Positions 36,511 to 45,213 of a DNA stretch of 64,000 bases are shown here, piece by piece (within the stretch, counting starts at the first letter, position 1; every line of letters begins with the position of its first letter). Origin of the DNA: Marinactinospora thermotolerans DSM 45154 (lineage in GTDB: Bacteria > Actinomycetota > Actinomycetes > Streptosporangiales > Streptosporangiaceae); the NCBI RefSeq assembly GCF_900167435.1, contig NZ_FUWS01000001.1, positions 637,121 through 701,120 on the forward strand, in the 5' to 3' direction. The translations under genes and the position numbers were made by a program. The notes beneath the pieces are model-generated. The model was not told the DNA's origin and did no database searches. It saw only the letters and a program-made list of their open reading frames with translations.

Positions 36511-37692
36511 TCACCTGATGGTCAGCGCGTCCAGGTAGTTGTTCAGGTTGCGGACGGTCTCGGCGACGGAGTCGCCGCCGAACTTCTCCAGCGCGGCCTC
36601 GGCCAGGACGAGTGCGACCATGGCCTCGGCCACCACTCCGGCCGCCGGCACCGCCGTGACGTCGCTGCGCTGGTGGTGCGCCTGGGCCGGCTCGCCGCTG
36701 GTGACGTCGATCGTGTCGAGGGCCTTGGGGACGGTCGCGATGGGCTTCATCGCGGCGCGCACCCGCAGTGGCTCCCCGGTGCTCATTCCGCCCTCGACGC
36801 CGCCGGCGCGGTTGCTGCGGCGGCGGACCCCGTCGGGTCCGGGCTCGATCTCGTCGTGGGCGGCCGAACCCCGGCGTCCCGCGGTGCGGAAGCCGTCCCC
36901 GACCTCGACGCCCTTGATGGCCTGGATCCCCATGAGGGCTCCGGCCAGGCGCGCGTCCAGGCGCCGGTCCCAGTGGACGTGGCTGCCCAGGCCGGGCGGA
37001 AGTCCGTAGGCCAGCACCTCGACGACACCGCCCAGGGTGTCGCCGGACTTCTTGGTGTCGTCGACCTCGGCGACCATCCGGGTGCTGGTCTCGGGGTCGG
37101 CGCAGCGCAACGGGTCGGCGTCGATACGCTCCAGGTCCCCGGGGCCGGGCAGCGGCGCGTCGTCGGGTACGCCGATCTCCCCCATGGACACGACGTGGCT
37201 GAGGATCTCCACCCCGAGCGCCTGGCGGCAGAAGGCGCGGGCGACCTCGCCGATGGCGACGCGCGCCGCCGTCTCCCGGGCGCTGGCGCGTTCCAGGATG
37301 GGACGCGCCTCGTCGTGGCCGTACTTCTGCATGCCGACGAGGTCGGCGTGGCCCGGGCGGGGCCTGGTCAGCGGAGCGTTGCGGGCCACTCCCTCGAGCT
37401 CCTCGGCGGGGACCGGGTCGGGCGACATGACCCGCTCCCACTTGGGCCACTCGGTGTTCCCCACCTCGATGGCGACCGGCCCGCCCTGGGTACGGCCGTG
37501 CCGGATGCCCCCGAGGATGGAGACCTGGTCCTGCTCGAATTTCATACGGGCGCCCCGGCCGTACCCGGCGCGTCGGCGGCGCAGCGCGGCGGCGATGTCG
37601 TCAGAGGTGACGGACACGCCTGCCGGGAGGCCCTCCAGGATCGCGACGAGTGCCGGCCCGTGGGACTCCCCAGCGGTCAGCCAGCGCAACAT
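36511..37692 (-). CDS. aroC: Chorismate synthase
   Basis: Last step of the shikimate pathway: makes chorismate from 5-enolpyruvylshikimate-3-phosphate using reduced FMN. Signatures are [21 protein letters not shown] (core GESHGPAL), [17 protein letters not shown], GKxxGGP-equivalent [46 protein letters not shown] (core [13 protein letters not shown]) and the C-terminal [17 protein letters not shown]. The length of 393 residues is normal. The ATG at 37690-37692 gives the family N-terminus [12 protein letters not shown]. The frame stays open far upstream, but that sequence is low-complexity Arg/Pro/Gly and is not part of the enzyme. Confidence 0.97.
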   Translation of the reverse strand: MLRWLTAGESHGPALVAILEGLPAGVSVTSDDIAAALRRRRAGYGRGARMKFEQDQVSILGGIRHGRTQGGPVAIEVGNTEWPKWERVMSPDPVPAEELEGVARNAPLTRPRPGHADLVGMQKYGHDEARPILERASARETAARVAIGEVARAFCRQALGVEILSHVVSMGEIGVPDDAPLPGPGDLERIDADPLRCADPETSTRMVAEVDDTKKSGDTLGGVVEVLAYGLPPGLGSHVHWDRRLDARLAGALMGIQAIKGVEVGDGFRTAGRRGSAAHDEIEPGPDGVRRRSNRAGGVEGGMSTGEPLRVRAAMKPIATVPKALDTIDVTSGEPAQAHHQRSDVTAVPAAGVVAEAMVALVLAEAALEKFGGDSVAETVRNLNNYLDALTIR

Positions 37693-38326
37693 GCCCTGAT
37701 CTTCCCACGGTCGGGACCTCGGCGGGACATCGGGGCGACTGCGGGTCGTCCCCGGGAGCGGGCCGTCCGCCTGGTGGCGCTCCTTCCGGGGCGGTGGGCT
37801 TCCGCCCCGACCGGCCTTGCCAGGCCACTCCGGAAGCCCACCACCACGCCGGTCGCCGGACCGGACGCGGCGGCGCAGATCGACGTGTCCGTCGGGCCGG
37901 CGGCACCTGGTGGTCCGCTCGTGTCGGTCGCGGGCGCCCCGGACGGCGGTCCGGCGCTCCGTCCGCCGCCATGCTGCCAGGGCGCCGCCAGGCCGGCCGG
38001 GTGCTGGAGCGACGCGGGGTGTCGGCGGCACGCCCGAGGCCCGCCGGTCCGCTCCGCGGGACGCCGCGCGGGTGGCGCCGACGTCGCCGGTCGACGCGGT
38101 CTCAAACCGTGGGCGTCGGGTGGAGGCGCGCTTGGTGGCGGCCGCGCGCCGGGCCGTCGGACAGGCCGCGCCGGTGAGAGGGACGGCGTGATCTCGACGG
38201 TGCCGGGCGGCCCGTTCCCCGACCCCGTGCCGCGGAGCCCGACGATCCCGGCCGTCCTGCGCGCCGGGCCGCTGCACCGTCCGGGAGGTCGGCCCCCGGC
38301 GGGGTCGATCTGCGGCGGCGCGGGGC
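37693..38326. other. 634-base stretch with no supportable gene
   Basis: Between aroC and the prepilin peptidase. The sequence is exceptionally GC-rich, so several frames on both strands stay open, but every translation is dominated by Arg, Pro, Gly and Ala without hydrophobic cores or recognisable motifs. I see no promoter, RNA gene or repeat array. It may be decayed coding sequence or a long leader. Confidence 0.5.
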
Positions 38327-39124
38327 TCAACCGAGCAGGGCCGGCTGGGGGTCGCCGAGGGCGATGACCGCGAACGCCCCGGCGATCATGAACGGGCCGA
38401 AGGGGATACGGCTCCTGCGGGTGGCCCTCCCCAAGGCGATGAGCACCAGGCCGTAGCAGGCCGAGAACAGGAAGGCGGCGAAGGTGCCCGAGACCGCCGA
38501 CCCCAGAGAGCACCAACCGAGGTAGAGCCCCAGCAGCCCCGAGAGCTTGACGTCCCCCCACCCCATCCCCGCCGGGTGGATGAACCACAGCACCCAGTAG
38601 AACGCCGCGACCCCGGCCATGCCGGCCAGCGCGGTGAGCATCCGCCCGCCCCCATCGGGAACCGCCAGCGCCGCCGCCCCGAGCAGCGCCAGCGCGACCG
38701 GATAGGCCGGCAGGACCAGCGGATTGGGCAGGCGGTGGGTACGCGCGTCGACCACCGCCAGCACCACCCCCACCACCCCCAGGAAGGCGAAGGCGGGGAT
38801 CTCGACGGCGGACCGGCCGGGCAGCAGGGCCAGCCCGCCCAGCACGGCCGCCGCCGTCACCCCGACCACCGCGGGGGCGCGCACCGCGGTGGCGCAGTCG
38901 GCGCAGCGTCCCGTCAGGGCGAAGCGCGCCGGCAACGGCGTCCAACGCGGCCAGGGGACCCGCGTCCCGCAGTGGGGGCACTGGGGCGGGGGCGGCCCCT
39001 GTGACCCGTCGGGGACGGGCTCGTAGGCCCGGAACAACGGGACCACCCGGCCCGCGACGGCCCCCAGCAATCCGCCCAGAAGGGCCAGGGCCAGCGCGGG
39101 GAGGACAACGGAGATGGAGGGCAT
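38327..39124 (-). CDS. A24-family prepilin peptidase
   Basis: Aspartic membrane protease that cleaves and may methylate type IV prepilins (PilD/TadV-type). The 265-residue protein has about seven membrane helices. The cytoplasmic zinc-binding loop has CPHCG and CADC pairs near residues 49-77. The catalytic aspartates lie in [13 protein letters not shown] and in the [14 protein letters not shown]xGD motif. No pilin or pilus assembly gene is nearby, so the substrate is unknown. No ribosome site precedes the ATG at 39122-39124; a -10-like TAGAGT (39131-39136) ends six bases before it, which fits a leaderless mRNA. Confidence 0.92.
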   Translation of the reverse strand: MPSISVVLPALALALLGGLLGAVAGRVVPLFRAYEPVPDGSQGPPPPQCPHCGTRVPWPRWTPLPARFALTGRCADCATAVRAPAVVGVTAAAVLGGLALLPGRSAVEIPAFAFLGVVGVVLAVVDARTHRLPNPLVLPAYPVALALLGAAALAVPDGGGRMLTALAGMAGVAAFYWVLWFIHPAGMGWGDVKLSGLLGLYLGWCSLGSAVSGTFAAFLFSACYGLVLIALGRATRRSRIPFGPFMIAGAFAVIALGDPQPALLG

Positions 39125-39329
39125 GGGGGAACTCTAGGCCGGACCGTGGACGCACCGCCCGGCCGCCCACACCCCGTCACTTCCCGGTCGTGCGGCGCCT
39201 TCCCGCCGACCGCGCGGCGCCCGCCCGTGGCGGGAAAACGACTCCACCCGAGAAGGGCGGCGCGGTCTGGGCCGGGTGGCCGACGGGGGCACATCCGCCG
39301 TCCCCGTGGGACGGCCCGTCCCTCGGGCG

Positions 39330-40031
39330 TCAGTCGCGGCGCGCGCGCACGACCGCGCTGAGCTCCACGCCTCCGGGCAGGAGAGGGGCGAGTTCCTGGG
39401 CGAGCCGCTGGGCGACCCTGCGCAGGGACTCGTCGTCGCGGCGCTCCAGCTCCAGGCGCACCCCGATGTCGGCGCGGTCGGACTCGTGGATCCGTACCCG
39501 CTCGATCCCGAACTCGGTGTGGGTGATCCGGTAGATCAGGCCGAGGACCTGAGGGTCGTCCTTGGGGCTGGGAACGGTCCCGTGCTCGGCCAGGGTGGCC
39601 AGGAAACGTCCCTGGACGGCGTAGGTGACCGGCCCCGCGACGTCGATGACGAGGGCGTCCGTGCCCTCCTCGACCGCGGTGCGGCAGGCGTCCACGGCGG
39701 TCACCGGTACCGGCCGGGCGTCCTCACGCCAGCGTTTGACGGTCTCGACCGAGGTGAAGGCGAGCATGCCACGCCGACCGTCCCTGCCCACCAGGATCGG
39801 CACCGCGACGTCGCTCTTCTTGTCGTGGGTCAACCCGTCGGCGTCGGTCTCGACCTCGGTGGCGACGGCCACCATCGGGACGAGGAGCCGGGAGGGACCG
39901 AGCGCGGCCAGGACCTGGCGCTCACCGATCGCTCCCCGGGAGTAGGCGTCCAGTTTCTCGCGCACCTCGGGATCGGCGCTGCCGTCGTCGTCACGGAAGC
40001 GCTGGGCGCCGATGATCGTTGGTCCCTTCAC
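39330..40031 (-). CDS. SseB family protein
   Basis: A 233-residue soluble protein with the SseB N-terminal-type fold (about residues 35-145: SRLLVPMVAVATEVE, MLAFTSVETVKRWREDARPVPV split by FTSVETVKRW). The C-terminal alpha/beta segment is related to SseB C-domains (RIHESDRADIGVRLEL). The function in actinobacteria is unknown. The start is GTG at 40029-40031 with no ribosome site; a -10-like TAGAGT lies six bases upstream (40038-40043), again suggesting a leaderless transcript. It sits between the MarR regulator and the prepilin peptidase. Confidence 0.82.
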   Translation of the reverse strand: MKGPTIIGAQRFRDDDGSADPEVREKLDAYSRGAIGERQVLAALGPSRLLVPMVAVATEVETDADGLTHDKKSDVAVPILVGRDGRRGMLAFTSVETVKRWREDARPVPVTAVDACRTAVEEGTDALVIDVAGPVTYAVQGRFLATLAEHGTVPSPKDDPQVLGLIYRITHTEFGIERVRIHESDRADIGVRLELERRDDESLRRVAQRLAQELAPLLPGGVELSAVVRARRD

Positions 40032-40102
40032 GAGGCGACTCTACTTCCTCCTGGGGGATGTCAGTGGGCGGGACCGGCCAGGACACCCCTTGGGGACGGT
40101 CC

Positions 40103-40570
40103 TCATCCGTTCTCGGATTCGCGCAGACCGCGTTCCAGGACGTCCATGATCTCTGTCAGGTGCTTGACCTGCTCCGGGTTCAACCGGTCGAACAGGCTGG
40201 CGCGCACCAGCGCGACGTGGCCGGGAGCGGCCGCCCGGATCGCCTCGCGTCCCTGTTCGGTGAGCACCGCCCAGGCGCCGCGACGGTCCTCCGAGCAGTG
40301 CTCGCGCCGCACGTACCCGTCGCGCTCCAGCCGGGCCACCTGGTGGGAGAGGCGGCTCTTGGAGACGATGACGGTGTGGGCGAGGTTACGCATGCGCATG
40401 CGCATGCCCTCGGCCTCCGAGAGGTGGACGAGGATGCCGTACTCGACCAGGGAGAGGCCGTTCCTCCGGTGCAGGTCGCGGTCGAGCCGCTCCTCCAACA
40501 GGGAGTTGACCACGAGGTAGCTGCGCCACGTCCGTTGCTCATCGGCGTTCAGCCAGTCGACCTCGCTCAT
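40103..40570 (-). CDS. MarR-family transcriptional regulator
   Basis: A 155-residue winged-helix regulator. The family core is SLVEYGILVHLSEAEGMRMRMRNLAHTVIVSKSRLSHQVARLERDGYV, seen here in its parts EYGILVHLSEAEG, SKSRLSHQVARLERDGYV and the wing EDRRGAWAVLTEQGREA. It probably binds DNA as a dimer and responds to a small aromatic ligand, as many MarR proteins do; the ligand is unknown. The start is ATG at 40568-40570 with GGGGGT directly upstream. It is divergent from the DUF2470 gene across 114 bases, which are the natural place for its operator. Confidence 0.92.
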   Translation of the reverse strand: MSEVDWLNADEQRTWRSYLVVNSLLEERLDRDLHRRNGLSLVEYGILVHLSEAEGMRMRMRNLAHTVIVSKSRLSHQVARLERDGYVRREHCSEDRRGAWAVLTEQGREAIRAAAPGHVALVRASLFDRLNPEQVKHLTEIMDVLERGLRESENG

Positions 40571-40684
40571 ACCCCCATCGTACTTACGCGTCCGGCGTCC
40601 GGCCCGCCCTCCCCGCGTCGCCGCCCGCCGTGGGCCGGTTACGGTGGACCTCTGCGACGCCTCGCCCGTGGAAAGGAACCACCC

Positions 40685-40993
40685 GTGTCCAGCGGCCCGT
40701 TCTCACCCGATGTCGTGCGCGCCGTCACCGCGCACATGAACGACGACCACGCCGAGGACACCCTGCTCATCTGTCGCGCCTTCGGCGATTCTCCGCGGGC
40801 CACGTCGGCGCGCATGACCGGCCTGGACGGCGCCGGCGGGGAGTACGTGGTGGTCGTCGACGGCGTCGAGGAGACCGTGCGCATCCCGTGGGGGCGCCCG
40901 CTGACCGAGCGCGGTGAGATCCGCGCGGAGGTCGTGCGGTTGTACCGCGAGGCGTGCGCCCGGCTCGGGGTCGAGCCGCGTGGTGGACGATAA
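40685..40993 (+). CDS. DUF2470 domain protein
   Basis: A 102-residue protein with the DUF2470 fold, found as the C-terminal part of HugZ-type heme-degrading proteins and as a stand-alone protein in actinobacteria. The signature is VTAHMNDDHAEDTLLICRAFG, with the conserved His-Met-Asn-Asp-Asp-His run, and VRIPWGRPLTERGEIRAEVV. A heme or flavin link is inferred from relatives only. The start is GTG at 40685-40687, with AAGGA seven bases upstream. It is divergent from the MarR gene and ends at a strong hairpin. Confidence 0.87.
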   Translation: MSSGPFSPDVVRAVTAHMNDDHAEDTLLICRAFGDSPRATSARMTGLDGAGGEYVVVVDGVEETVRIPWGRPLTERGEIRAEVVRLYREACARLGVEPRGGR

Positions 40994-41026
40994 GGGCGGG
41001 CGCCTGCCCGTGGGGAGGGCTCGCAA

Positions 41027-41076
41027 CGGGGCGGAGGTGGTGCGGCCGTCGCCCCGGCCGCACCACCTCCGCCCCG
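41027..41076. terminator. Perfect 22-bp inverted repeat, bidirectional terminator
   Basis: Arm 41027-41048 (contains GGCGGAGGTGGTGCGG) is the exact reverse complement of 41055-41076, with a TCGCCC loop. It lies between convergent DUF2470 and CoA transferase genes and ends eight bases before the CoA transferase stop codon. Confidence 0.8.
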
Positions 41077-41083
41077 CCGCGGG

Positions 41084-42277
41084 TCACGCGTCCGCGTCGA
41101 GCTCGTCCAGCCAGGCGCGGACGCTGTCGTTGTGCTCGCCCAACCGGGGCGGCGGCAGGTGTCCGGCGCGTCCCGCCGTGGTCTCGTCGGGGTGGGTGTC
41201 GAAGCGCACCGGAGGACCGGGCAGCTCGATCTCGCCGAGCACCGGGTGGTCCACCGACAGCACGAGCCCCTGGGAGCGGGTCTGCTCCCACTCGTAGACC
41301 TGGTCGATGGTGCGGATCGCCCCACAGGGGATCCCGATCGCGCCGATGCGCTCCAGCCACTCGTCCCGGGACCCGCCGGCCAGCACCGCCTCGATCGCGG
41401 CGTTGAGCTCGGGCCGGTTGGTGACCCGGTCGGCGTTGCGGGCGAAGCGCGGGTCCGTCGCGTCCAGTCCGAGCAGCGCCGCGAACTTGGCCCACTGGCC
41501 CTCGCTGGCGACCGCGACCTGGAGCATGCCGTCGGCGCAGGCGTAGGTGCCGTAGGGGGCGATGGAGGGGTGGTGGTTGCCGATGGGGCGGGGCACCTCC
41601 TTGGCCACGGTCCAACGGGTGCCCTGGAAGGCGTGGACGCCGACGATCGAGGAGAGCAGCGAGGTGCGCACGACGCGGCCCCGGCCGGTGCGCTCGCGTT
41701 CGTAGAGGGCGCTGAGCGTCCCGTAGGCACCGTGCAGCCCCGCCAGCAGGTCGCCGATGGGCACGCCCACCTTGGTGGGCTCCTCGGGCGAGGAACCCGT
41801 GATGCTCATCAGGCCGGCCTCGCCCTGGGCGATCTGGTCGTATCCGGCCCGGCCGCCCTCGGGGCCGTCGTGCCCGAAACCGCTGATCGAGCAGACCACC
41901 AGACGCGGGTTGAGCTCGTGCAGCCGCTCCATCGAGAAGCCGAGCCGGTCGAGCACCCCGGGGCGGAAGTTCTCGACGAGGACGTCGCTGGCCCGCACGA
42001 GCCGGGTGAGCTGGGTGCGGCCGTCGTCGGACTTGAGGTCGAGTTCGATCGACTCCTTGTTGCGGTTGCAGGAGAGGAAGTAGGTGCTGATGGGGTCGTC
42101 CTCGGGGCCCACGAACGGCGGTCCCCAGCCGCGGGTGTCGTCGCCGGTGCCCGGCTGCTCGACCTTGATGACCCGTGCGCCCAGGTCGCCCAGCAGCATC
42201 GCGGCGTGCGGCCCCGCGAGGGCCCGCGACAGGTCCAGCACCACGATGCCCGAGAGCGGCCCACCGGCGTGCGTCAT
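41084..42277 (-). CDS. CaiB/BaiF-type (family III) CoA transferase
   Basis: Moves CoA between carboxylic acids through an aspartyl-CoA thioester intermediate. The 397-residue protein shows the N-terminal VVLDLSRALAGPHAAMLLGDLGARVIKVE (core LAGPHAAMLLGDLGA), FRPGVLDRLGFS, YDQIAQGEAGLMSITG and the catalytic Asp in VPIGDLLAGLHGAYGT. The substrate cannot be told from sequence; no acyl-CoA dehydrogenase or hydratase lies beside it. The ATG at 42275-42277 follows GGAGG by six bases; an earlier ATG is rejected because it lies in the operator. An unusual repeat lies upstream. Confidence 0.93.
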   Translation of the reverse strand: MTHAGGPLSGIVVLDLSRALAGPHAAMLLGDLGARVIKVEQPGTGDDTRGWGPPFVGPEDDPISTYFLSCNRNKESIELDLKSDDGRTQLTRLVRASDVLVENFRPGVLDRLGFSMERLHELNPRLVVCSISGFGHDGPEGGRAGYDQIAQGEAGLMSITGSSPEEPTKVGVPIGDLLAGLHGAYGTLSALYERERTGRGRVVRTSLLSSIVGVHAFQGTRWTVAKEVPRPIGNHHPSIAPYGTYACADGMLQVAVASEGQWAKFAALLGLDATDPRFARNADRVTNRPELNAAIEAVLAGGSRDEWLERIGAIGIPCGAIRTIDQVYEWEQTRSQGLVLSVDHPVLGEIELPGPPVRFDTHPDETTAGRAGHLPPPRLGEHNDSVRAWLDELDADA

Positions 42278-42308
42278 TGCGCTCCTCCTCCATGCTTCGG
42301 CGACCGAA

Positions 42309-42340
42309 ATTGGCCTAGCCAATGAGCCACGCTAGCCAAT
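42309..42340 (-). promoter_or_regulatory. Operator-like repeats upstream of the CoA transferase
   Basis: On the minus strand ATTGGCTAG occurs twice with a 17-base period (42332-42340 and 42315-42323). The second copy is part of a perfect palindrome ATTGGC-TAG-GCCAAT (42309-42323). It lies 32-63 bases before the start codon, where a repressor would block the promoter. The regulator is unknown; the MarR protein 2 kb away is a candidate only by proximity. Confidence 0.5.
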
Positions 42341-42410
42341 CTCCGCGAAAGGGGACAACCCCCTCGCACCATTCCCTCGGCCCCGGCCACGCCCACACCC
42401 CGGCGCGGGT

Positions 42411-42424
42411 CCCGACCGGTCGGG
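42411..42424. repeat. 14-bp perfect palindrome upstream of the kinase gene
   Basis: CCCGACC followed by GGTCGGG, with no spacer, 89 bases before the kinase start. It could be an operator or merely a product of high GC. A -10-like TACCCT follows at 42457-42462. Confidence 0.3.
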
Positions 42425-42512
42425 GTGAGGACCCCCTCCGCCGCCGGGGACTGACCTACCCTGGAGGGGCGACCCAGCTTTTCCAAGCGAGCGGAGAGAC
42501 GCCGTTCCCACG

Positions 42513-45107
42513 ATGGCCACACCCGACCCCTCCGACCCCACCGCACCGACCCAGCGGATCGAACCCGCCGCGGCCGGCCCCCGGTCGGCCCCCGACCAGG
42601 AGCGGACCCGCCGGGTCACCGCCCTGCTCCGGCCCGGGAACCGGACCAGGGTAGCGCCGGCCCCGGCCCCGGGCGGCGAGACCGCGGTACACACCCGGCG
42701 CCTTGGGGCCACCGCCTCCCCCACCTCGTCACAGCCGTGGTGGCGCCGGTTGCTGCGCCCCCTGCTCGACTGGCTGGCGCGGCTGGTCTCCCGTGTCGTC
42801 ATCGGCCCGGCCGGCGACCTGGACCACGCCGTCCCGGCCGAGCTCCGCCGCTCCTACGAGGTGCTCGGCCACATCGGTTCCGGCGGCGAGGCGGTGGTCT
42901 ACCTCGCCGAGCCGATCGGCGCGGCCTCCGAGGGCGGCGCCGGCGGGCCGCGGCCCCGCGTCGCGCTGAAGGTCTACCGGCCCGGCCACGACATCAACCG
43001 CGAGTTGCTCGACCGGCTGCGCGCCCGTGGCACCGCCGACCCCCACACGCCCGCCATCCACGGCTACGGGCATGCGCGCAGCGCCTGGGGCGAGGAAGTG
43101 GCCTGGGAGGCCCAGGAGTACTTCGCCGAGGGATCCCTGCGCGCGATCATGGACCGCTCCCCCCTCCCCGAGGACGAGGCCCGCGGCATCGTCGCGGCGG
43201 TCGCCCAGTGCCTGCACCACTGGCAGGACTCCCTCCAGCACAACCACACCGACGTCAAGCCGGAGAACCTCCTCGTCCGCGCGACCGACCCGCCGGTGTT
43301 CGCCCTGACCGACTTCGGCGGCGCGGTGCGCGCCACGATGAGCCGCGTCTACGGCGGGCTGGCCATCACCGAGGCCTACGCGGCGCCCGAGGTCGTCGAG
43401 GGCCGCCGCGAGGCGCCCGCCGCATGGTGGTCGCTGGGCATCATGGTGCACGAGCTGATGACCGGGAGGCGGCCGGAGCGCGGCGAGAACTGGCTGACCG
43501 CCCGCAACAGCGAGGTCGACGTCTCGGCGATCCCCGACGAACGGTGGCGGCTGCTGGCCCGCGGACTGCTCACCCCCGTCCCCCGGGACCGCTGGGGGTA
43601 CGCCGAGGTCACGCAGTGGCTGGCCGGGGAACGGCCGCAGGTGGTCAAGACCAGGCGGCACGCGCCGATCAAGTTCGCCGACGTCTCCCACGACGATCCC
43701 CCCAGCCTCGCCTTCGACCTCCTCGACCGCTCCGACAAGGGCGAGGTCTGGTTGCGCACCCACTGGCCGGCGCTGCGCACCTGGCTGGACCGCGAGGTCA
43801 ACGACTACACCTTCGACCGCGCCCATCTGACCGTCCTCGACGCCCACCCCGAGCGCGTGCACGTGGCCATCAGCGCCTTGGCGGCGAGGTTCGTGCCGGG
43901 CATGCCCCCGCGCTACCGCGGCCACGAGGTGACCGCCGAGGGGGTGCTGGCCCTGGCCACCGGCGAGGGGAGCCGGCACGCCGCGCTGCGCGAGGCGGTC
44001 GAGCTGGGCGCGCTCGGCCTGGCCGCGCGGCACTGGTGCGACCACCCCGCCTGCCGCGCCGAGGGGACGAACCGGTGCGCGCTGCTGGAGCGCGTGCAGC
44101 ACGAGGTTCCCCTCATCATGCGTCAGGTCGAGGCCACCGTCGCGGGCCTCGCCGCCCGCGACGATCACGAAACCGTCCATCCGGGCCGCCACGAGTGGGA
44201 CGCCGGCTGGGCGCGAGCGGTGGAACTCGTCTTGGACCCCGACTCGGCGGGCCACTACCGCCGGCTGCTGCGCGCCCAGTCCTGGCACCCCGCCCACCGC
44301 AGCGACGCGCCGCGCGTCCCCTGGTGGCGCGAGCAGCGCCGGATCGCGCTGAAGGGCCGGGGCGGTGTGACCACGACGAACGCGGCGCTGGTGATGGCCC
44401 TGTTGACGCTGCCCACGGCGGCGCGCGAGGGCGAACTGCTGCGCCAGCGCGAGCGCGCGGACAGCAGGGCGCTGTGGCGGGGACGCCGCGAACGGATGGG
44501 CACCGCGCTGAGCGACGGCTGGGCGAGCGCGCGCGAGCGCGTCACCGGCGCGGGCCGTTCCGCCGCCCCCGCCGCCCCCGACGGGCGGTCCGGCTCGCCC
44601 TGGGAGCGGTTGCGCCCTCGGCGGCTGTCCGAGAGCGAACGCATCGATCGCCACATGGAGCGCCTCCAGCGCGCGATGCGGGCCGGCCGGTGCCGCCGCC
44701 TCGCCTACCCCGCCGCCCTGCTGGGTCTCCTCGACGGGAGCGGCCTGCTGCTGTGGCACACCCGCGGCCTCTACAGCGACCAGCCGTGGATCGCCTCGGC
44801 CCACGAGGCGCTGACCGCACTGCGCGGGAGCGCCCTCGTCTCCCCCGTCGCCGAGCTGGCCACATCGCTGCTGGGCCTGCTCCCCGCCGGCGCGGGGCTG
44901 GTGTGGTGGTTCCCCGTGGCGCTGGGGTCGGGGTTGTTCGTGGCCGGCCGGGTCGCGGCGGGCCAGCGGCGCCGCGCCCGTACCCGGCTCGTCGCCGGCC
45001 GCCTGGCCGTGGCGGGGTCGGCGGTGATGCTGGTCCGCCTGCTGTCCAGTGGCTTCTTCCTGGTGGGGATGGGGGTGCTCATCCCCCTCAGCCTGGTCCT
45101 CGGATAG
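42513..45107 (+). CDS. Orphan Ser/Thr protein kinase with C-terminal membrane region
   Basis: An 864-residue Hanks-type kinase. Residues 1-110 are a Pro/Arg-rich, probably disordered leader. The kinase domain spans about 114-375: Gly-loop GSGGEAVVY (122-130), ATP Lys153 in ALKVY, catalytic loop HTDVKPEN (245-252, Thr replacing the usual Arg of HRD), DFG at 267-269 and APE at 291-293. About 300 residues follow that I cannot assign; they include CDHPACRAEG...CALL, a possible metal site. A basic Arg-rich segment and two or three hydrophobic helices end the protein (about 790-864, ending SSGFFLVGMGVLIPLSLVLG). There are no PASTA or other sensor domains. HRD loss of Arg suggests regulation without activation-loop phosphorylation. 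No phosphatase or FHA gene adjoins it. Confidence 0.87.
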   Translation: MATPDPSDPTAPTQRIEPAAAGPRSAPDQERTRRVTALLRPGNRTRVAPAPAPGGETAVHTRRLGATASPTSSQPWWRRLLRPLLDWLARLVSRVVIGPAGDLDHAVPAELRRSYEVLGHIGSGGEAVVYLAEPIGAASEGGAGGPRPRVALKVYRPGHDINRELLDRLRARGTADPHTPAIHGYGHARSAWGEEVAWEAQEYFAEGSLRAIMDRSPLPEDEARGIVAAVAQCLHHWQDSLQHNHTDVKPENLLVRATDPPVFALTDFGGAVRATMSRVYGGLAITEAYAAPEVVEGRREAPAAWWSLGIMVHELMTGRRPERGENWLTARNSEVDVSAIPDERWRLLARGLLTPVPRDRWGYAEVTQWLAGERPQVVKTRRHAPIKFADVSHDDPPSLAFDLLDRSDKGEVWLRTHWPALRTWLDREVNDYTFDRAHLTVLDAHPERVHVAISALAARFVPGMPPRYRGHEVTAEGVLALATGEGSRHAALREAVELGALGLAARHWCDHPACRAEGTNRCALLERVQHEVPLIMRQVEATVAGLAARDDHETVHPGRHEWDAGWARAVELVLDPDSAGHYRRLLRAQSWHPAHRSDAPRVPWWREQRRIALKGRGGVTTTNAALVMALLTLPTAAREGELLRQRERADSRALWRGRRERMGTALSDGWASARERVTGAGRSAAPAAPDGRSGSPWERLRPRRLSESERIDRHMERLQRAMRAGRCRRLAYPAALLGLLDGSGLLLWHTRGLYSDQPWIASAHEALTALRGSALVSPVAELATSLLGLLPAGAGLVWWFPVALGSGLFVAGRVAAGQRRRARTRLVAGRLAVAGSAVMLVRLLSSGFFLVGMGVLIPLSLVLG

Positions 45108-45213
45108 CGCCGCCGGGCTTTGGAGGGACGGCGCCGCCCAGATCCTCCGCCGCCCCGGGCCGGACGGTTATGATCGCCGATGGTCGACATCGGATGTGAG
45201 AGCGGTGGGACAC

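Noticed and set aside
36193..38367. Long frames covering 37693-38326 on both strands as possible genes
   Set aside because: All translations are low-complexity Arg/Pro/Gly/Ala with no motif, and each continues into a known gene in a different frame or strand.
42513..45107. A TerY-P type kinase/VWA/phosphatase module centred on the kinase
   Set aside because: No VWA or PP2C gene is adjacent; the VWA gene at 48.8 kb belongs with the molybdoenzyme maturation block.
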